Numbered from the stretch's first letter, positions 45,069 through 54,121 are shown. The stretch: DNA of 64,000 nucleotides from Massiliimalia timonensis (GCF_900186585.1 NZ_FYDD01000004.1:1-64000); one strand, 5' to 3'. Notes: a model not told the origin generated them from the letters alone. Numbers and translations are program-made.

Positions 45069-46238
45069 TTAGTCTAACTTGTTCCACACCGGGGACATTT
45101 CCCGCAGCCTTCCCACAACCTTCGGAAGCACCTCTGCGATTTTCTCCACATCCTCCTGGGTGGTGTGTTCATTGATGCTCAGCCGCAAAGAACCATGCGC
45201 AATTTCGTGCGGCAGGCCGATCGCCAGCAGAACATGGGACGGGTCCAAAGAACCTGAAGTACAGGCAGAACCAGACGAGCCACAGATCCCGTTAAGATCC
45301 AGCATCAGCAAAAGCGCTTCGCCTTCCACCGCCTCAAACGACATGTTAAAGTTTCCGCACAGGCGGTTTTTACGCCCGCCGTTAATGCGGGAGCGTTCAA
45401 TTTTGGAAGCCTGCTCAAACAGGTAATCCCTCAGTTTGGACACCTTTTCGATCCGCCCCGGAATATCCTCGGTGATCAGCTCGATCGCTTTTCCCAGCCC
45501 CACGATAGAGGCCACATTTTCAGTCCCAGCGCGCCGACCGCGTTCCTGGCCGCCGCCGTGTACCAGGTTGCTTAAGCGCACACCATTTCTGACATATAAC
45601 ACACCCACGCCCTTTGGCGCATAAATCTTATGCCCGGACATAGACAGCATATCAATGTGCTGTTTTACAACATCTATCTCTACATTCCCAACCGCCTGCA
45701 CAGCATCGGTATGGAATAAGATCCCCTTATCGCGGCAGAGTTGGCCGATCTCTGCAATCGGCTGGATGGTGCCGATCTCGTTGTTTGCATACATGATAGT
45801 TACCAAACCAGTATTTTCTTTGATCGCATCCTCTACCTGTTTGACAGTGACGTATCCCTCTTCGTCTACCGGCAGGTAGGTCACTTCAAATCCATGCTTT
45901 TCCATGAATTTGCAGGTATCCATCACAGCGTGATGCTCAAAATTCGTTGTAATAATATGGGTCTTCCCCTTGGCCTTCAGCAGGTCCATGCTCCCTTTAA
46001 TCGCCCAGTTGTCAGATTCCGAGCCACCGGCAGTAAAATAAATCTCCTGCACCTTTGCTCCAAATGCTTTTGCAACCTGTTCTCTGGCAGTTTCAATGGC
46101 GCGCTTGGCATCTCTCCCGATGGAGTAAATGCTGGACGGGTTCCCATAGTATTCTGTCAGATACGGGGTCATCGCTTCCAAAACACGCGGATCAATTTGT
46201 GTTGTCGCCGCATTGTCGGCATAAATAACCTTGTTCAT
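45069..46238 (-). CDS. nifS: Cysteine desulfurase NifS
   Basis: A PLP enzyme that removes sulfur from cysteine and hands it to NifU and MnmA. The PLP Lys is in [10 protein letters not shown] (about 205), His near 105 in NFEHHAVMD, and the persulfide Cys in GSACTSGS (about 327). The length of 389 fits the NifS/IscS class I type. It is the first gene of nifS-nifU-mnmA, behind a promoter that overlaps a large palindrome. Confidence 0.95.
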   Translation of the reverse strand: MNKVIYADNAATTQIDPRVLEAMTPYLTEYYGNPSSIYSIGRDAKRAIETAREQVAKAFGAKVQEIYFTAGGSESDNWAIKGSMDLLKAKGKTHIITTNFEHHAVMDTCKFMEKHGFEVTYLPVDEEGYVTVKQVEDAIKENTGLVTIMYANNEIGTIQPIAEIGQLCRDKGILFHTDAVQAVGNVEIDVVKQHIDMLSMSGHKIYAPKGVGVLYVRNGVRLSNLVHGGGQERGRRAGTENVASIVGLGKAIELITEDIPGRIEKVSKLRDYLFEQASKIERSRINGGRKNRLCGNFNMSFEAVEGEALLLMLDLNGICGSSGSACTSGSLDPSHVLLAIGLPHEIAHGSLRLSINEHTTQEDVEKIAEVLPKVVGRLREMSPVWNKLD

Positions 46239-46316
46239 GTTATCCTGTTCCTTTCTTTGCTTTGATTGCCTGCAATACAGGGAAAGGCTGTATTTTAAGC
46301 GAATATCCAGAAATTA

Positions 46317-46350
46317 AATGGGTATATGCTCATTTGAGCATATACCCATT
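46317..46350. promoter_or_regulatory. Perfect 16-bp palindrome at the nifS start site
   Basis: AATGGGTATATGCTCA (46317-46332) is perfectly complementary to 46335-46350 with a two-base centre. On the minus strand it begins in the -10 box and covers the transcript start. It could be an operator, or a 5' RNA hairpin. No regulator gene is adjacent. Confidence 0.6.
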
Positions 46351-46376
46351 ATACACCTATCTTGTCCACAATGCAA
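46348..46376 (-). promoter_or_regulatory. Promoter of the nifS-nifU-mnmA operon
   Basis: Minus-strand -35 TTGCAT (46371-46376), 17 bases, -10 TATAAT (46348-46353). The -10 overlaps the palindrome. Confidence 0.65.
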
Positions 46377-46423
46377 GAAAAAAATACATAAATTTGGTTT
46401 TTTTCTCCGCAGAAAATTCACCA

Positions 46424-46843
46424 TTAAAACCAACGGACCGATTCGCCCGAAAAATGAGGACTGGGGCCATTTTGATAAGGGTCATAGTGGTTTTTATTGC
46501 AGCCAAATTCCTTTAAAAAGCCGATCCTTTCCGCCTCTGTCCATCGGATCAAGGATACGCCGTCAAATTCTTCCGTCGTTCCGTCAGCCATGGCGTTTTT
46601 GAAATACCACTCCGCCACAGTCTGATCCCCTTGATGAAAAAACTGTTTGATCTCCCACCGAAGCACCTTTCCACGGGTATTCCATTCATCAAACCAAAGC
46701 TTGATCTTTTCTATTCCAATGTATTTCGGTCCCCAGCTTTCCACATAGACCGCATCTTCAGAAAAAATATCCTTTATCCCTAAATCTTCCCCTCGCAGCC
46801 ACATCTCAAACCAAAGCCTGACCTGTCTTTCCCTGTTATCCAT
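46424..46843 (-). CDS. SnoaL-like/NTF2-fold protein
   Basis: A 139-residue protein with the pattern WFEMWLRGEDLGIKDIFSEDAVYVESWG and later VAEWYFKN of the NTF2-like superfamily, which includes SnoaL and ketosteroid isomerases. The catalytic residues vary too much in this family to name a substrate. It lies between the nifS promoter region and rnhA with no clear operon partner. Confidence 0.75.
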   Translation of the reverse strand: MDNRERQVRLWFEMWLRGEDLGIKDIFSEDAVYVESWGPKYIGIEKIKLWFDEWNTRGKVLRWEIKQFFHQGDQTVAEWYFKNAMADGTTEEFDGVSLIRWTEAERIGFLKEFGCNKNHYDPYQNGPSPHFSGESVRWF

Positions 46844-46879
46844 AGTATACCCTCTTATATCGCAAAATCATCATTGCGT

Positions 46880-47314
46880 TCAAAACTTTTTTGATTGCTC
46901 TACCGCCATTTCATCACACCGTTCGTTTTCCGGATGGCCGGCATGGCCCTTCACCCACACAAATTCTACCTCGTGTTCCTCCAAAAGGGCGAGCAGTTTC
47001 TCCCAAAGATCCGGGTTTAAGGCTTTTTCCTTTTTATTGCGCATCCATCCCTGCGCGCGCCACTTTCTGGCCCAGCCCTTTTGGATAGCGTCAATAATAT
47101 ATTTAGAATCACTGGTGACAGTGACCCTGCAAGGGTATTTTAAGGCGTTCAGCCCCTCGATCACTGCGGTCAGCTCCATGCGGTTATTGGTGGTTCGCGC
47201 CTCTCCGCCACTTAGCTCTTTCACTACGCCGCCGCATTTCAAAATGGTTCCCCAGCCGCCCGGGCCAGGGTTTCCGCTGCATGCGCCGTCTGTATACATC
47301 TGCACCTGTTTCAT
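46880..47314 (-). CDS. rnhA: Ribonuclease HI
   Basis: Cleaves RNA in RNA-DNA hybrids. The 144 residues carry the catalytic carboxylates D9 ([16 protein letters not shown]), E47 (NNRMELTAV), D69 (SDSKYI) and D133 (ENERCDEMA), in family order. [12 protein letters not shown] holds the conserved His. The gene sits 4 bases after the thioesterase gene, so they form an operon. Confidence 0.94.
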   Translation of the reverse strand: MKQVQMYTDGACSGNPGPGGWGTILKCGGVVKELSGGEARTTNNRMELTAVIEGLNALKYPCRVTVTSDSKYIIDAIQKGWARKWRAQGWMRNKKEKALNPDLWEKLLALLEEHEVEFVWVKGHAGHPENERCDEMAVEQSKKF

Positions 47315-47318
47315 CTGT

Positions 47319-47735
47319 TTATTCGTCCTCCTGGGCGTGTTTTACCAGTTCATAAATCGCCGGAAAGTGCTTTTTCAGGCTGATCGGCTTTAAGGAGAGG
47401 TTTGTCCAGCCATGCGTGGTGGTGCCCTCTACCAACAGGCGCCCCTCTTCGCTGAACACTTGATATAAAAATTCGATCCTGGCAGGAGTCAGCTTTTGGA
47501 TGCTCACCTCGACCGTGACCTCATCCTCGTATCTAGTGGGATAAAAATAACGGCAGGTCAGCCCTGCAAGCGGCAGCATCACGCCTGCCTGTTCCATTTG
47601 GGTATAGGTCATCCCCGCATGTTTGATAAAATCCGTTCTTGCAACTTCAAACCAAATTGGATAAACAGAGTGGTGCACAATCCCCATCTGGTCCGTTTCC
47701 GCATACCGTGCAACGATCTTGCTATGTGATTTCAT
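47319..47735 (-). CDS. Acyl-CoA thioesterase, YbgC/4HBT type
   Basis: A hotdog-fold thioesterase of 138 residues. The active-site stretch [21 protein letters not shown] contains the Asp and His/Tyr pattern of the 4-hydroxybenzoyl-CoA thioesterase class. The ATG at 47735 follows AGGGGG, and the protein then starts as relatives do; the longer frame lacks such a site. It is co-transcribed with rnhA. The natural acyl substrate is unknown. Confidence 0.85.
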   Translation of the reverse strand: MKSHSKIVARYAETDQMGIVHHSVYPIWFEVARTDFIKHAGMTYTQMEQAGVMLPLAGLTCRYFYPTRYEDEVTVEVSIQKLTPARIEFLYQVFSEEGRLLVEGTTTHGWTNLSLKPISLKKHFPAIYELVKHAQEDE

Positions 47736-47811
47736 GGTTTCTTTCCCCCTGTCATTCTTTGATAATTGTATCACACTTCCTGAAAAAAGGAAAGCTGGCA
47801 GCACTCTCCTC

Positions 47812-47840
47812 TTGCCAAAATCCTTTCAAAATGCTAGGAT
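47812..47840 (+). promoter_or_regulatory. Promoter of the methyltransferase-response regulator-kinase operon
   Basis: -35 TTGCCA (47812-47817), 17 bases, -10 TAGGAT (47835-47840). It lacks the CTTACA/TGTAAG elements found upstream of the glycosyltransferase and transporter genes. Confidence 0.5.
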
Positions 47841-47877
47841 TAAACCAAAGTATTTTGTAATCAGGAAGGGAAGAAAT

Positions 47878-48579
47878 ATGAATCTGTATTCGGTCAGCGA
47901 AAGCCTAAAGGCTTGGGAAACAAACGCCAAATTCTGGGACGACAGCATGGGCGAACACTCCAACCAGTTCCACCGGGAGGTCGTGCGCCCAAAGGTGACC
48001 GAATTATTGTGCCCGCAGGCTGGAGAATTGATCCTTGACATTGCCTGCGGAAACGGCAATTACTCCGCTTATCTTGCCGGGCGGGGCGTTCGGGTCGTCG
48101 CTTTTGACTACAGCCCATCCATGATAGCACTGGCAAAGAAGCGGCAGAAAAAACATCTTGCTCAAATAAGCTTCTATGTAGCCGACGCAACAAACGCAGG
48201 CCAGGTCATGGCGTTGAAGCAGGAAAGGCCCTATGACAAGGCGGTTTCCAATATGGCGGTGATGGATATTGCCGACGCGGCCCCATTGTTTCAAAGCGTC
48301 AACCGGTTGTTGGATAAGCAGGGGATCTTCGTCTTTGCCACCCAGCATCCCTGCTTTGTGACCCTGACCAAACAATATCTCACCCCTCACAGCTACAAGG
48401 ACATCGCCATTGAGGGGCAGCCCGTCAAGCAGTGCTATTACCACCGTTCCCTTCAGGAAATTTTCCAGCTTTGTTTTGACAATGGATTTATCATCGACGG
48501 GTTTTACGAAGAAAGCTATCGCGGCAAAGAGATCCCGGATATTATCATCGTACGGGCAAAAAAATCCGCGTCAAAATAA
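47878..48579 (+). CDS. Class I SAM-dependent methyltransferase
   Basis: A 233-residue methyltransferase with motif I ILDIACGNGNYSAYLAGRG (about 47-65) and a following acidic motif II, VVAFDYSPSMI. Motif IV is not diagnostic, so small-molecule methylation is the best guess. AGGAAGGG precedes the ATG at 47878; the longer frame overlaps the divergent promoter region. It lies 25 bases before the response regulator gene and shares its promoter, so it belongs to the same operon. Confidence 0.82.
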   Translation: MNLYSVSESLKAWETNAKFWDDSMGEHSNQFHREVVRPKVTELLCPQAGELILDIACGNGNYSAYLAGRGVRVVAFDYSPSMIALAKKRQKKHLAQISFYVADATNAGQVMALKQERPYDKAVSNMAVMDIADAAPLFQSVNRLLDKQGIFVFATQHPCFVTLTKQYLTPHSYKDIAIEGQPVKQCYYHRSLQEIFQLCFDNGFIIDGFYEESYRGKEIPDIIIVRAKKSASK

Positions 48580-48604
48580 AACGTTCCCAAGGAGGCCAAG
48601 TCAT

Positions 48605-49285
48605 ATGTACCGCATTTTGCTGGTGGAGGACGATCCCACCATTGTAAGCGTTCTGGCGCAGCAGCTTACCAAATGGAATTATCAGGTAGAAGCTGTCTTG
48701 GATTTTGGGCATGTCCTGGAGCAATTCCAAGCCTTTGAACCGCATTTGGTGCTAATGGATATTTCCCTGCCGTTTTTCAATGGCTTTTACTGGTGCGCCG
48801 AGATCCGGAAGATCAGCAAAACGCCGGTCATCTTCCTTTCCTCGGCAGGAGATAACATGAGTTTAGTCATGGCCATCAATATGGGGGCAGACGACTTTTT
48901 GGCGAAGCCGTTTTCACTGGAGGTCGTTCTGGCAAAGATCCAGGCCATTTTACGCCGTACCTATTCCTTTGGGAACGACCCGAAAACCATCACACACCAA
49001 GGGCTGACCCTGAACCTAAACGACGCCACCCTGCGGTTCGGCGAAGAAACGCTGGAGCTGAGTAAAAATGAATTTAAAATACTTCAAGTTCTTTTAGAAC
49101 ACACCGGATGTGTGGTAACACGGGAGGAGCTAATCCAAAAGCTTTGGGAAACAGACAGCTTCATCGACGACAACACCCTAACTGTCAACATGACCCGGCT
49201 GCGCAAACGGCTGGAGTCTATTGGGATAACCGACCTGATCCTCACTAAAAAAGGGATCGGTTACCTAATTAAGGAGGAACCTTAA
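48605..49285 (+). CDS. BceR-like response regulator
   Basis: An OmpR-type regulator of 226 residues. The receiver has acidic residues EDD at 8-10, acceptor D52 in VLMDISLP, Ser80 and K101 (FLAKPFS). The winged-helix domain (about 130-225) has LSKNEFKILQVLLEH and RLRKRLE. The start at 48605 follows AAGGAGG. Its partner kinase is the intramembrane-sensing type and the nearby ABC transporter is BceAB-like, so this regulator likely binds the TGTAAG sites upstream of the glycosyltransferase and transporter genes. Confidence 0.92.
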   Translation: MYRILLVEDDPTIVSVLAQQLTKWNYQVEAVLDFGHVLEQFQAFEPHLVLMDISLPFFNGFYWCAEIRKISKTPVIFLSSAGDNMSLVMAINMGADDFLAKPFSLEVVLAKIQAILRRTYSFGNDPKTITHQGLTLNLNDATLRFGEETLELSKNEFKILQVLLEHTGCVVTREELIQKLWETDSFIDDNTLTVNMTRLRKRLESIGITDLILTKKGIGYLIKEEP

Positions 49286-49357
49286 AGGCTTGTCTTTTAA
49301 GCGGTGCCTTGCTTGCAAAGCCAGCCCCATTCTATAAGAAAGGAGCGCTTTCGCTTC

Positions 49358-50368
49358 ATGAAAGCGACCGTTACGACTATGAGATATTTATGGGCTTACC
49401 TGCGGCAGCGAAAATGGATTTTTTTGCTGTTCATCCTGTTCGGGGTCATTTTGTGTACGGTCTACCGGCTGTATCACCTGGAATGGGGGCCGGCGTTTTA
49501 TACCTTGATCGTGATGCTGGCGATCGGGGTCCCAGTCTGTCTGATCGACTGCTACTATTATTGCAAACGTATAAAACAGGTAGAACTGCTCAAAAAACAA
49601 GCTGCCCTTCACATTGGGGAGCTGCCTCGTCCCTCTGGTGTTTTAGAGCAGAATTATCAGGAGATCATCCGTCTGCTGGAAAGCCGCTGCCAGGATACCG
49701 AACGCGCCGCCAGAGAATCCCGGGAGCGCGCCAACAGCTACTACACGCTGTGGAACCACCAAATTAAAACCCCCATCTCCGCCATCCGGCTCCTCGCCGA
49801 ATCCGGAGGGCTGAACCGGCAAAATGTAGAGCAGGAGCTTTTAAAGATCGAGCAGTATGTTTCGATGGGGCTGGAATACCAGCGCCTGGACCAGCCCAAC
49901 GATTTGTCGTTTCAAAGCCATGATTTAGAGCATCTGGTAAAACAGGTGTTAAAAAAGATCGCGCCGTTGTTCATCTATAAAAATATTAGCCTGCGTTTGG
50001 GAAACCTGCACGCCGTTGTACTGACCGATGAAAAATGGCTGTGCTTTATTCTGGAACAAGTGCTGACAAACGCGGTAAAATACACGGCCGCCGGTTCGGT
50101 ATCCCTGTCGCTTGACCCGCAGGCTCCCAACACGCTTTGTATTGAGGACACGGGGATCGGCATCCGGCCGGAAGACCTGCCGCGTGTCTTCGATTGGGGA
50201 TATACCGGATATAACGGCAGGCTGGACAAGCGTTCTACAGGGATCGGATTGGCGCTTTGTCGGCAGGCGGCCCAGCTTTTGGGGCATCGGATCGAGATCA
50301 CTTCTACACCCGGAATCGGCACTTTGGTAAAGCTGGACCTTTCCCGGGACCCGCTGGAAGTGGAATAA
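49358..50368 (+). CDS. BceS-like intramembrane-sensing histidine kinase
   Basis: A 336-residue kinase with two transmembrane helices (about 21-37 and 45-65) separated by only a few external residues, so it lacks a real extracellular sensor. Such kinases sense through a partner BceAB-type transporter. H134 in LWNHQIKTPISA is the phosphorylation site. The ATPase domain shows NAVKYT, EDTGIGIRPEDL and STGIGLALCRQAA. The ATG at 49358 has AAAGGAG rather far upstream (12 bases); one at 49379 is an alternative. Confidence 0.9.
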   Translation: MKATVTTMRYLWAYLRQRKWIFLLFILFGVILCTVYRLYHLEWGPAFYTLIVMLAIGVPVCLIDCYYYCKRIKQVELLKKQAALHIGELPRPSGVLEQNYQEIIRLLESRCQDTERAARESRERANSYYTLWNHQIKTPISAIRLLAESGGLNRQNVEQELLKIEQYVSMGLEYQRLDQPNDLSFQSHDLEHLVKQVLKKIAPLFIYKNISLRLGNLHAVVLTDEKWLCFILEQVLTNAVKYTAAGSVSLSLDPQAPNTLCIEDTGIGIRPEDLPRVFDWGYTGYNGRLDKRSTGIGLALCRQAAQLLGHRIEITSTPGIGTLVKLDLSRDPLEVE

Positions 50369-50371
50369 ATC

Positions 50372-50446
50372 CTTACAAAAATGTAAGAAATCTTAGGCAA
50401 AGTGTAAGCTGATTCACTGGCAAACTGCGATAATTTCTGATATGAT
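50372..50446 (+). promoter_or_regulatory. Regulated promoter of the GT51 gene (CTTACA/TGTAAG module)
   Basis: CTTACA (50372-50377), four bases, TGTAAG (50382-50387), then a third TGTAAG at 50403-50408, a repeat distance of 21 bases (two helical turns). Thirty-two bases later comes the -10 TATGAT (50441-50446). There is no good -35, as expected for an activator-dependent promoter. The same arrangement with identical spacing lies before the ABC transporter genes. Confidence 0.8.
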
Positions 50447-50545
50447 AGGAACAGTGAAAGATTTAAAGGTTTTTTAAGGAATATTTTCTAAAATCATATC
50501 CTGTTTCATGGTATGATTTGATTGTTCTGAAAGGAGGGGGAAAGT

Positions 50546-51250
50546 ATGCGCATCAGAAAATTTTTACAAGGATTTTTTCTGCTCCTTTTCGTCATCGCCT
50601 TAGTCGCTGGTTCCATCTTTTTATACCGCGGCTACAAAACGTATGACGAAGCCTATCAAAAAACCTCGCTGGACGAGATGGCGCAAACGGTTTACGATAC
50701 CCCGGGATTCACCCCGTTAGAGGAACTGCCTGAAATTTATTTAGACGCGGTGGTAGCCGTGGAGGATCATCGGTTTTATACCCATTCCGGCATTGATTTC
50801 ATCGCAATCTGCCGCGCCCTTTGGAACGATGTGAGAACGCTGAGCCTCGCCGAAGGGGGAAGCACCATCACCCAGCAGACCGCAAAAAATCTCTATTTTA
50901 CCCAAGACCGTACGCCTACCCGAAAAGTTGCGGAGATCTTCATGGCGTTCCAGTTGGAAAAGCATTTTTCTAAGGAGGAGATCCTGGAGCTTTATGTAAA
51001 TTCCATTTATTTTGGAAACGGATATTACGGCATAGGAAAAGCCAGCGAGGGCTTTTTTGGAAAAACGCCCGACAAGCTGACAGACAGCGAATGCACCATG
51101 CTGGCCGGGATCCCCAACGCGCCCTCTGCTTATGCGCCGACCGCAAACCCAAAACTTGCGCAGGAACGGCAAAGGCAGGTCCTGCGGCGGATGGTAGATG
51201 AGGAATGCCTTTCCCAAGAACAGGCTGACAATATCTTAAAGCAGGAGTGA
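50546..51250 (+). CDS. Monofunctional peptidoglycan glycosyltransferase (GT51)
   Basis: Polymerises lipid II into glycan strands. The 234 residues have an N-terminal membrane helix (about 7-27) and one GT51 domain, with no penicillin-binding transpeptidase domain. Motif 1 AVEDHRFYTHSGID carries the catalytic Glu (E73), motif 2 is GGSTITQQTAKNLY, motif 3 is RKVAEIFMAFQLE and a later motif is YVNSIYFGNG. The ribosome site GGAGGGGG is very strong. It sits between a BceRS-like pair and BceAB-like genes and has its own regulated promoter and terminator. A role in replacing or competing for antibiotic-bound lipid II is inferred. Confidence 0.92.
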   Translation: MRIRKFLQGFFLLLFVIALVAGSIFLYRGYKTYDEAYQKTSLDEMAQTVYDTPGFTPLEELPEIYLDAVVAVEDHRFYTHSGIDFIAICRALWNDVRTLSLAEGGSTITQQTAKNLYFTQDRTPTRKVAEIFMAFQLEKHFSKEEILELYVNSIYFGNGYYGIGKASEGFFGKTPDKLTDSECTMLAGIPNAPSAYAPTANPKLAQERQRQVLRRMVDEECLSQEQADNILKQE

Positions 51251-51266
51251 CCCTCCTGCTTTTTTC
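51238..51266 (+). terminator. Terminator of the GT51 gene
   Basis: AAAGCAGGAG/CTCCTGCTTT overlaps the stop codon and is followed by T residues, making the glycosyltransferase a single-gene unit. Confidence 0.85.
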
Positions 51267-51274
51267 ATGCAAAC

Positions 51275-51349
51275 CTTACACCGGTGTAAGGTTTGCGGCA
51301 AAAAGTGTAAGTTAAATCAATGGAAACGCGCCGCCTGCATCTTTATAAT
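51275..51349 (+). promoter_or_regulatory. Regulated promoter of the BceAB-like genes (CTTACA/TGTAAG module)
   Basis: CTTACA (51275-51280), four bases, TGTAAG (51285-51290), third TGTAAG at 51306-51311 (again 21 bases), then 32 bases to the -10 TATAAT (51344-51349). Beyond the motifs, GGCAAA before the third site and a TCA-TGG-AA pattern after it are also shared with the GT51 promoter. Confidence 0.82.
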
Positions 51350-51381
51350 AGAATTAGAAAACCCACCAAGGAGGAAAAAAC

Positions 51382-52149
51382 ATGCCTTTATTAACTGTGA
51401 ACCATCTAAAAAAAATTTATACGACCCGGTTTGGGGGAAATCAGGTACAGGCATTAAGCGACGTTACCTTTTCCGTGGAGGAGGGGGAGTATGTGGCGAT
51501 CATGGGGGAATCCGGCTCAGGGAAAACCACCCTGCTCAATATCCTCGCTTCCCTGGACCAGCCCACCAGCGGATCTGTCATTTTAAATAACGTGGAGCTT
51601 GGCTCTATCCCTGACCGTCAGTTGTCCGCTTTCCGGCGGGAAAACCTCGGCTTTGTATTTCAAGATTTCAACCTGTTGGATACCTTTTCCCTGTACGATA
51701 ATATCGCGCTGCCTTTAGTGCTTTCCAGAAGAACACCGAAAGAGATCCAGCGCCGTCTGCTCCCGCTTGCCCAAATGCTTGGGATAGACGCTCTGCTGAA
51801 AAAATACCCTTATGAGGTATCCGGCGGGCAGAAACAGCGTGCGGCAGTTGCCCGCGCTTTGATCACCGACCCGCAGATCGTGCTGGCTGACGAGCCTACC
51901 GGAGCGCTGGATTCCAAATCGACGGACAGCCTGCTCCGTATTTTCGAGGAGATCAACCGCATGGGACAAACCATTTTTATGGTCACACACAGCCTGAAAG
52001 CGGCCAGCCATGCGAACCGGGTGCTGTTTATCAAGGATGGTGTCGTTTTCCACCAGCTTTATAAAGGGGCGGCTTCTAACGAGGAGATGTACCAGCATAT
52101 TTCGGACGCGCTGACTGTCCTTGCAACAGGAGGGAAAAACGGTGAATAA
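51382..52149 (+). CDS. BceA-like ABC transporter ATP-binding protein
   Basis: A 255-residue ATPase that powers the adjacent permease in peptide-antibiotic resistance or sensing. Walker A is GESGSGKTT (about 38-46), the signature SGGQKQRAAVARAL, Walker B IVLADEPTGALDS, and the switch His is in VTHSLKAA. Best match: the MacB/BceA type of the ABC family. It overlaps the permease start by eight bases. Confidence 0.93.
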   Translation: MPLLTVNHLKKIYTTRFGGNQVQALSDVTFSVEEGEYVAIMGESGSGKTTLLNILASLDQPTSGSVILNNVELGSIPDRQLSAFRRENLGFVFQDFNLLDTFSLYDNIALPLVLSRRTPKEIQRRLLPLAQMLGIDALLKKYPYEVSGGQKQRAAVARALITDPQIVLADEPTGALDSKSTDSLLRIFEEINRMGQTIFMVTHSLKAASHANRVLFIKDGVVFHQLYKGAASNEEMYQHISDALTVLATGGKNGE

Positions 52150-54121
52150 GTTTTTTTACCCCAAATTGGCGATCACCTCCATGCGGAAAAATAAAACGAT
52201 GTATTTCCCTTACCTTATCGCGTCGGCATTATGTATTGCCATATACTATATCATGGATTCCGTCAGGCTGATGGTGATCGCCAGCGGCATGGAGGGCCGT
52301 GAGAACGTATATCATATGCTGGCGCAGTTTAATATTGTATCCGGCATCGTTTCCCTGGTCATATTGTTTTACGTCAACAGCTTCGTCATCAAACGGCGCA
52401 AAAGGGAGTTTGGCCTTTACGCGATCCTGGGGATGGAAAAACGGCATATCTCCCTGATGCTGTGCTGGGAGGTGCTGCTCCTCAGCCTGCTTAGCTTTGC
52501 AGCGGGAATTGCCTGCGGCATTCTGTTCAGCCAGCTGATGTTTTTACTTCTTCTCCAGATCCTCCATATCCCGGCCGAGCTCACTTTCATCCTGCCGGTC
52601 GATTCTATTGGGAAAACCGTCGTCTGGTTTGTAATTGGCTTTATCATCCTGCTGATCTTTGACATCATCAGCATCTGGCGCACCAATGCGATCCAACTGC
52701 TTTACAGCGCTAAAGCCGGGGAACGGGAACCAAAAGCAAGGTGGGCCTTGGCGTTGATGGGGCTTCTTGCCTTAGGAGGAGGGTACTACCTTGCCCTGAC
52801 CGCCCAAACAAAGGCCGACGCAATCACCATCTTTTTTCCCGCTGTCCTGCTAGTCGCGGTGGGCACCTACCTTTTGTTTATTTCGGGCAGTATCGTGTTT
52901 TTAAAACTGCTGAAGAAGAACCAGCGCTTTTATTATAAGCCCAGCAACTTCATCACTGTTTCCGGCATGCTTTACCGCATGAAGCAGAACGCAGTGGGGC
53001 TGGCAAGTATCTGCCTGCTTTCTACTGCCGTGCTGGTCACCCTTTCCTCCTGCCTCAGCCTGTTTTGCGGCGGAGAGGACTCTATCCGCCTGCAATTCCC
53101 GCGGGAGGCCATGATCTCCTGCTATCTAGAAGAGGAAGAAAAACAGGAGCAGGATGCCGATCGCTTTGTAACCGCACTGGAAAAACAGTCGGAGCAATAC
53201 GACGTTCCTATGCTCAACGCAGTGGGGCTTACTACGGTCAACCATTCCTTCCACTATCAAAACGGGGAATTTTCCACCTCCGGCGGCGGGGACAGCAAAA
53301 CGGTCTATGTTTCCTGTTACGCCCAGGAGGATTACAACAAAATCGCAAGCACGCCGCTTTCCCTGCGACCCGGGCAAATGACGATCCTTTCCCCCAGCCG
53401 GGAGCGATTCCCAGAAGAAATTTCTATCAACGGTACCTCTTACCGCACGCAAACAATCACCGACCCTGAGATCACTGAACCGGGGACAGATATCTGTTTT
53501 ATCTTCCCTACAGTAGACGACCTGTGGGAGCTGACCAACCGTATCGCGGCGGAATTTAATGATTACCGGCTGGTGACCTACCAATACTTTTTCGACGTTC
53601 CCGAAGATGTTCCCCATATGGAACAGTTTATGGAATCTCTTTGGAGTCATTGGGATTCAGAAGAAGACGGCGCGGCGCTCTGCTACTCCCGCACGAAAGC
53701 CGACGAACAGAATCGTTTCTATCGGATTTACGGAAGCTTGTTCTTTATCGGGATCTTTTTTGTCACTGTATTCCTGACCGCGACCGTGCTGATCATCTAC
53801 TACAAGCAGGTCACAGAAGGGTACGACGACCACGACCGGTTCCAGATCATGCAAAAGGTCGGACTGAGCGACCGGGAGGTAAAACGGGCGATCCAAAAGC
53901 AGATTCTGACCGTATTTTTCCTGCCGTTGGTCACGGCAGTGATCCATGTCTTTGCGGCTCTGCCGATCCTCAGTAAAATTTTAATGAGCCTGGGACTGCT
54001 GGATCCTTTTGTTTTTATCCTATGCACATTGGCAACGATCAGCGTGTTTGCGGTATTCTATTTTATCGTTTACCAGCTAACGGCGAAAACCTATTACCGA
54101 ATCGTCAAAGCCAAAGAGTGA
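52142..54121 (+). CDS. BceB-like ABC permease with large extracellular domain
   Basis: A 659-residue FtsX-family permease with about ten membrane helices. A hydrophilic domain of roughly 200 residues (about 305-520, PREAMISCYLEEEE onward) lies between helices 7 and 8, the hallmark of BceB proteins that bind peptide antibiotics with their lipid target. The start is GTG at 52142, with AGGAGGG seven bases upstream. Together with BceA and the upstream kinase it forms a sensory and resistance complex. The antibiotic cannot be named from sequence. Confidence 0.9.
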   Translation: MNKFFYPKLAITSMRKNKTMYFPYLIASALCIAIYYIMDSVRLMVIASGMEGRENVYHMLAQFNIVSGIVSLVILFYVNSFVIKRRKREFGLYAILGMEKRHISLMLCWEVLLLSLLSFAAGIACGILFSQLMFLLLLQILHIPAELTFILPVDSIGKTVVWFVIGFIILLIFDIISIWRTNAIQLLYSAKAGEREPKARWALALMGLLALGGGYYLALTAQTKADAITIFFPAVLLVAVGTYLLFISGSIVFLKLLKKNQRFYYKPSNFITVSGMLYRMKQNAVGLASICLLSTAVLVTLSSCLSLFCGGEDSIRLQFPREAMISCYLEEEEKQEQDADRFVTALEKQSEQYDVPMLNAVGLTTVNHSFHYQNGEFSTSGGGDSKTVYVSCYAQEDYNKIASTPLSLRPGQMTILSPSRERFPEEISINGTSYRTQTITDPEITEPGTDICFIFPTVDDLWELTNRIAAEFNDYRLVTYQYFFDVPEDVPHMEQFMESLWSHWDSEEDGAALCYSRTKADEQNRFYRIYGSLFFIGIFFVTVFLTATVLIIYYKQVTEGYDDHDRFQIMQKVGLSDREVKRAIQKQILTVFFLPLVTAVIHVFAALPILSKILMSLGLLDPFVFILCTLATISVFAVFYFIVYQLTAKTYYRIVKAKE

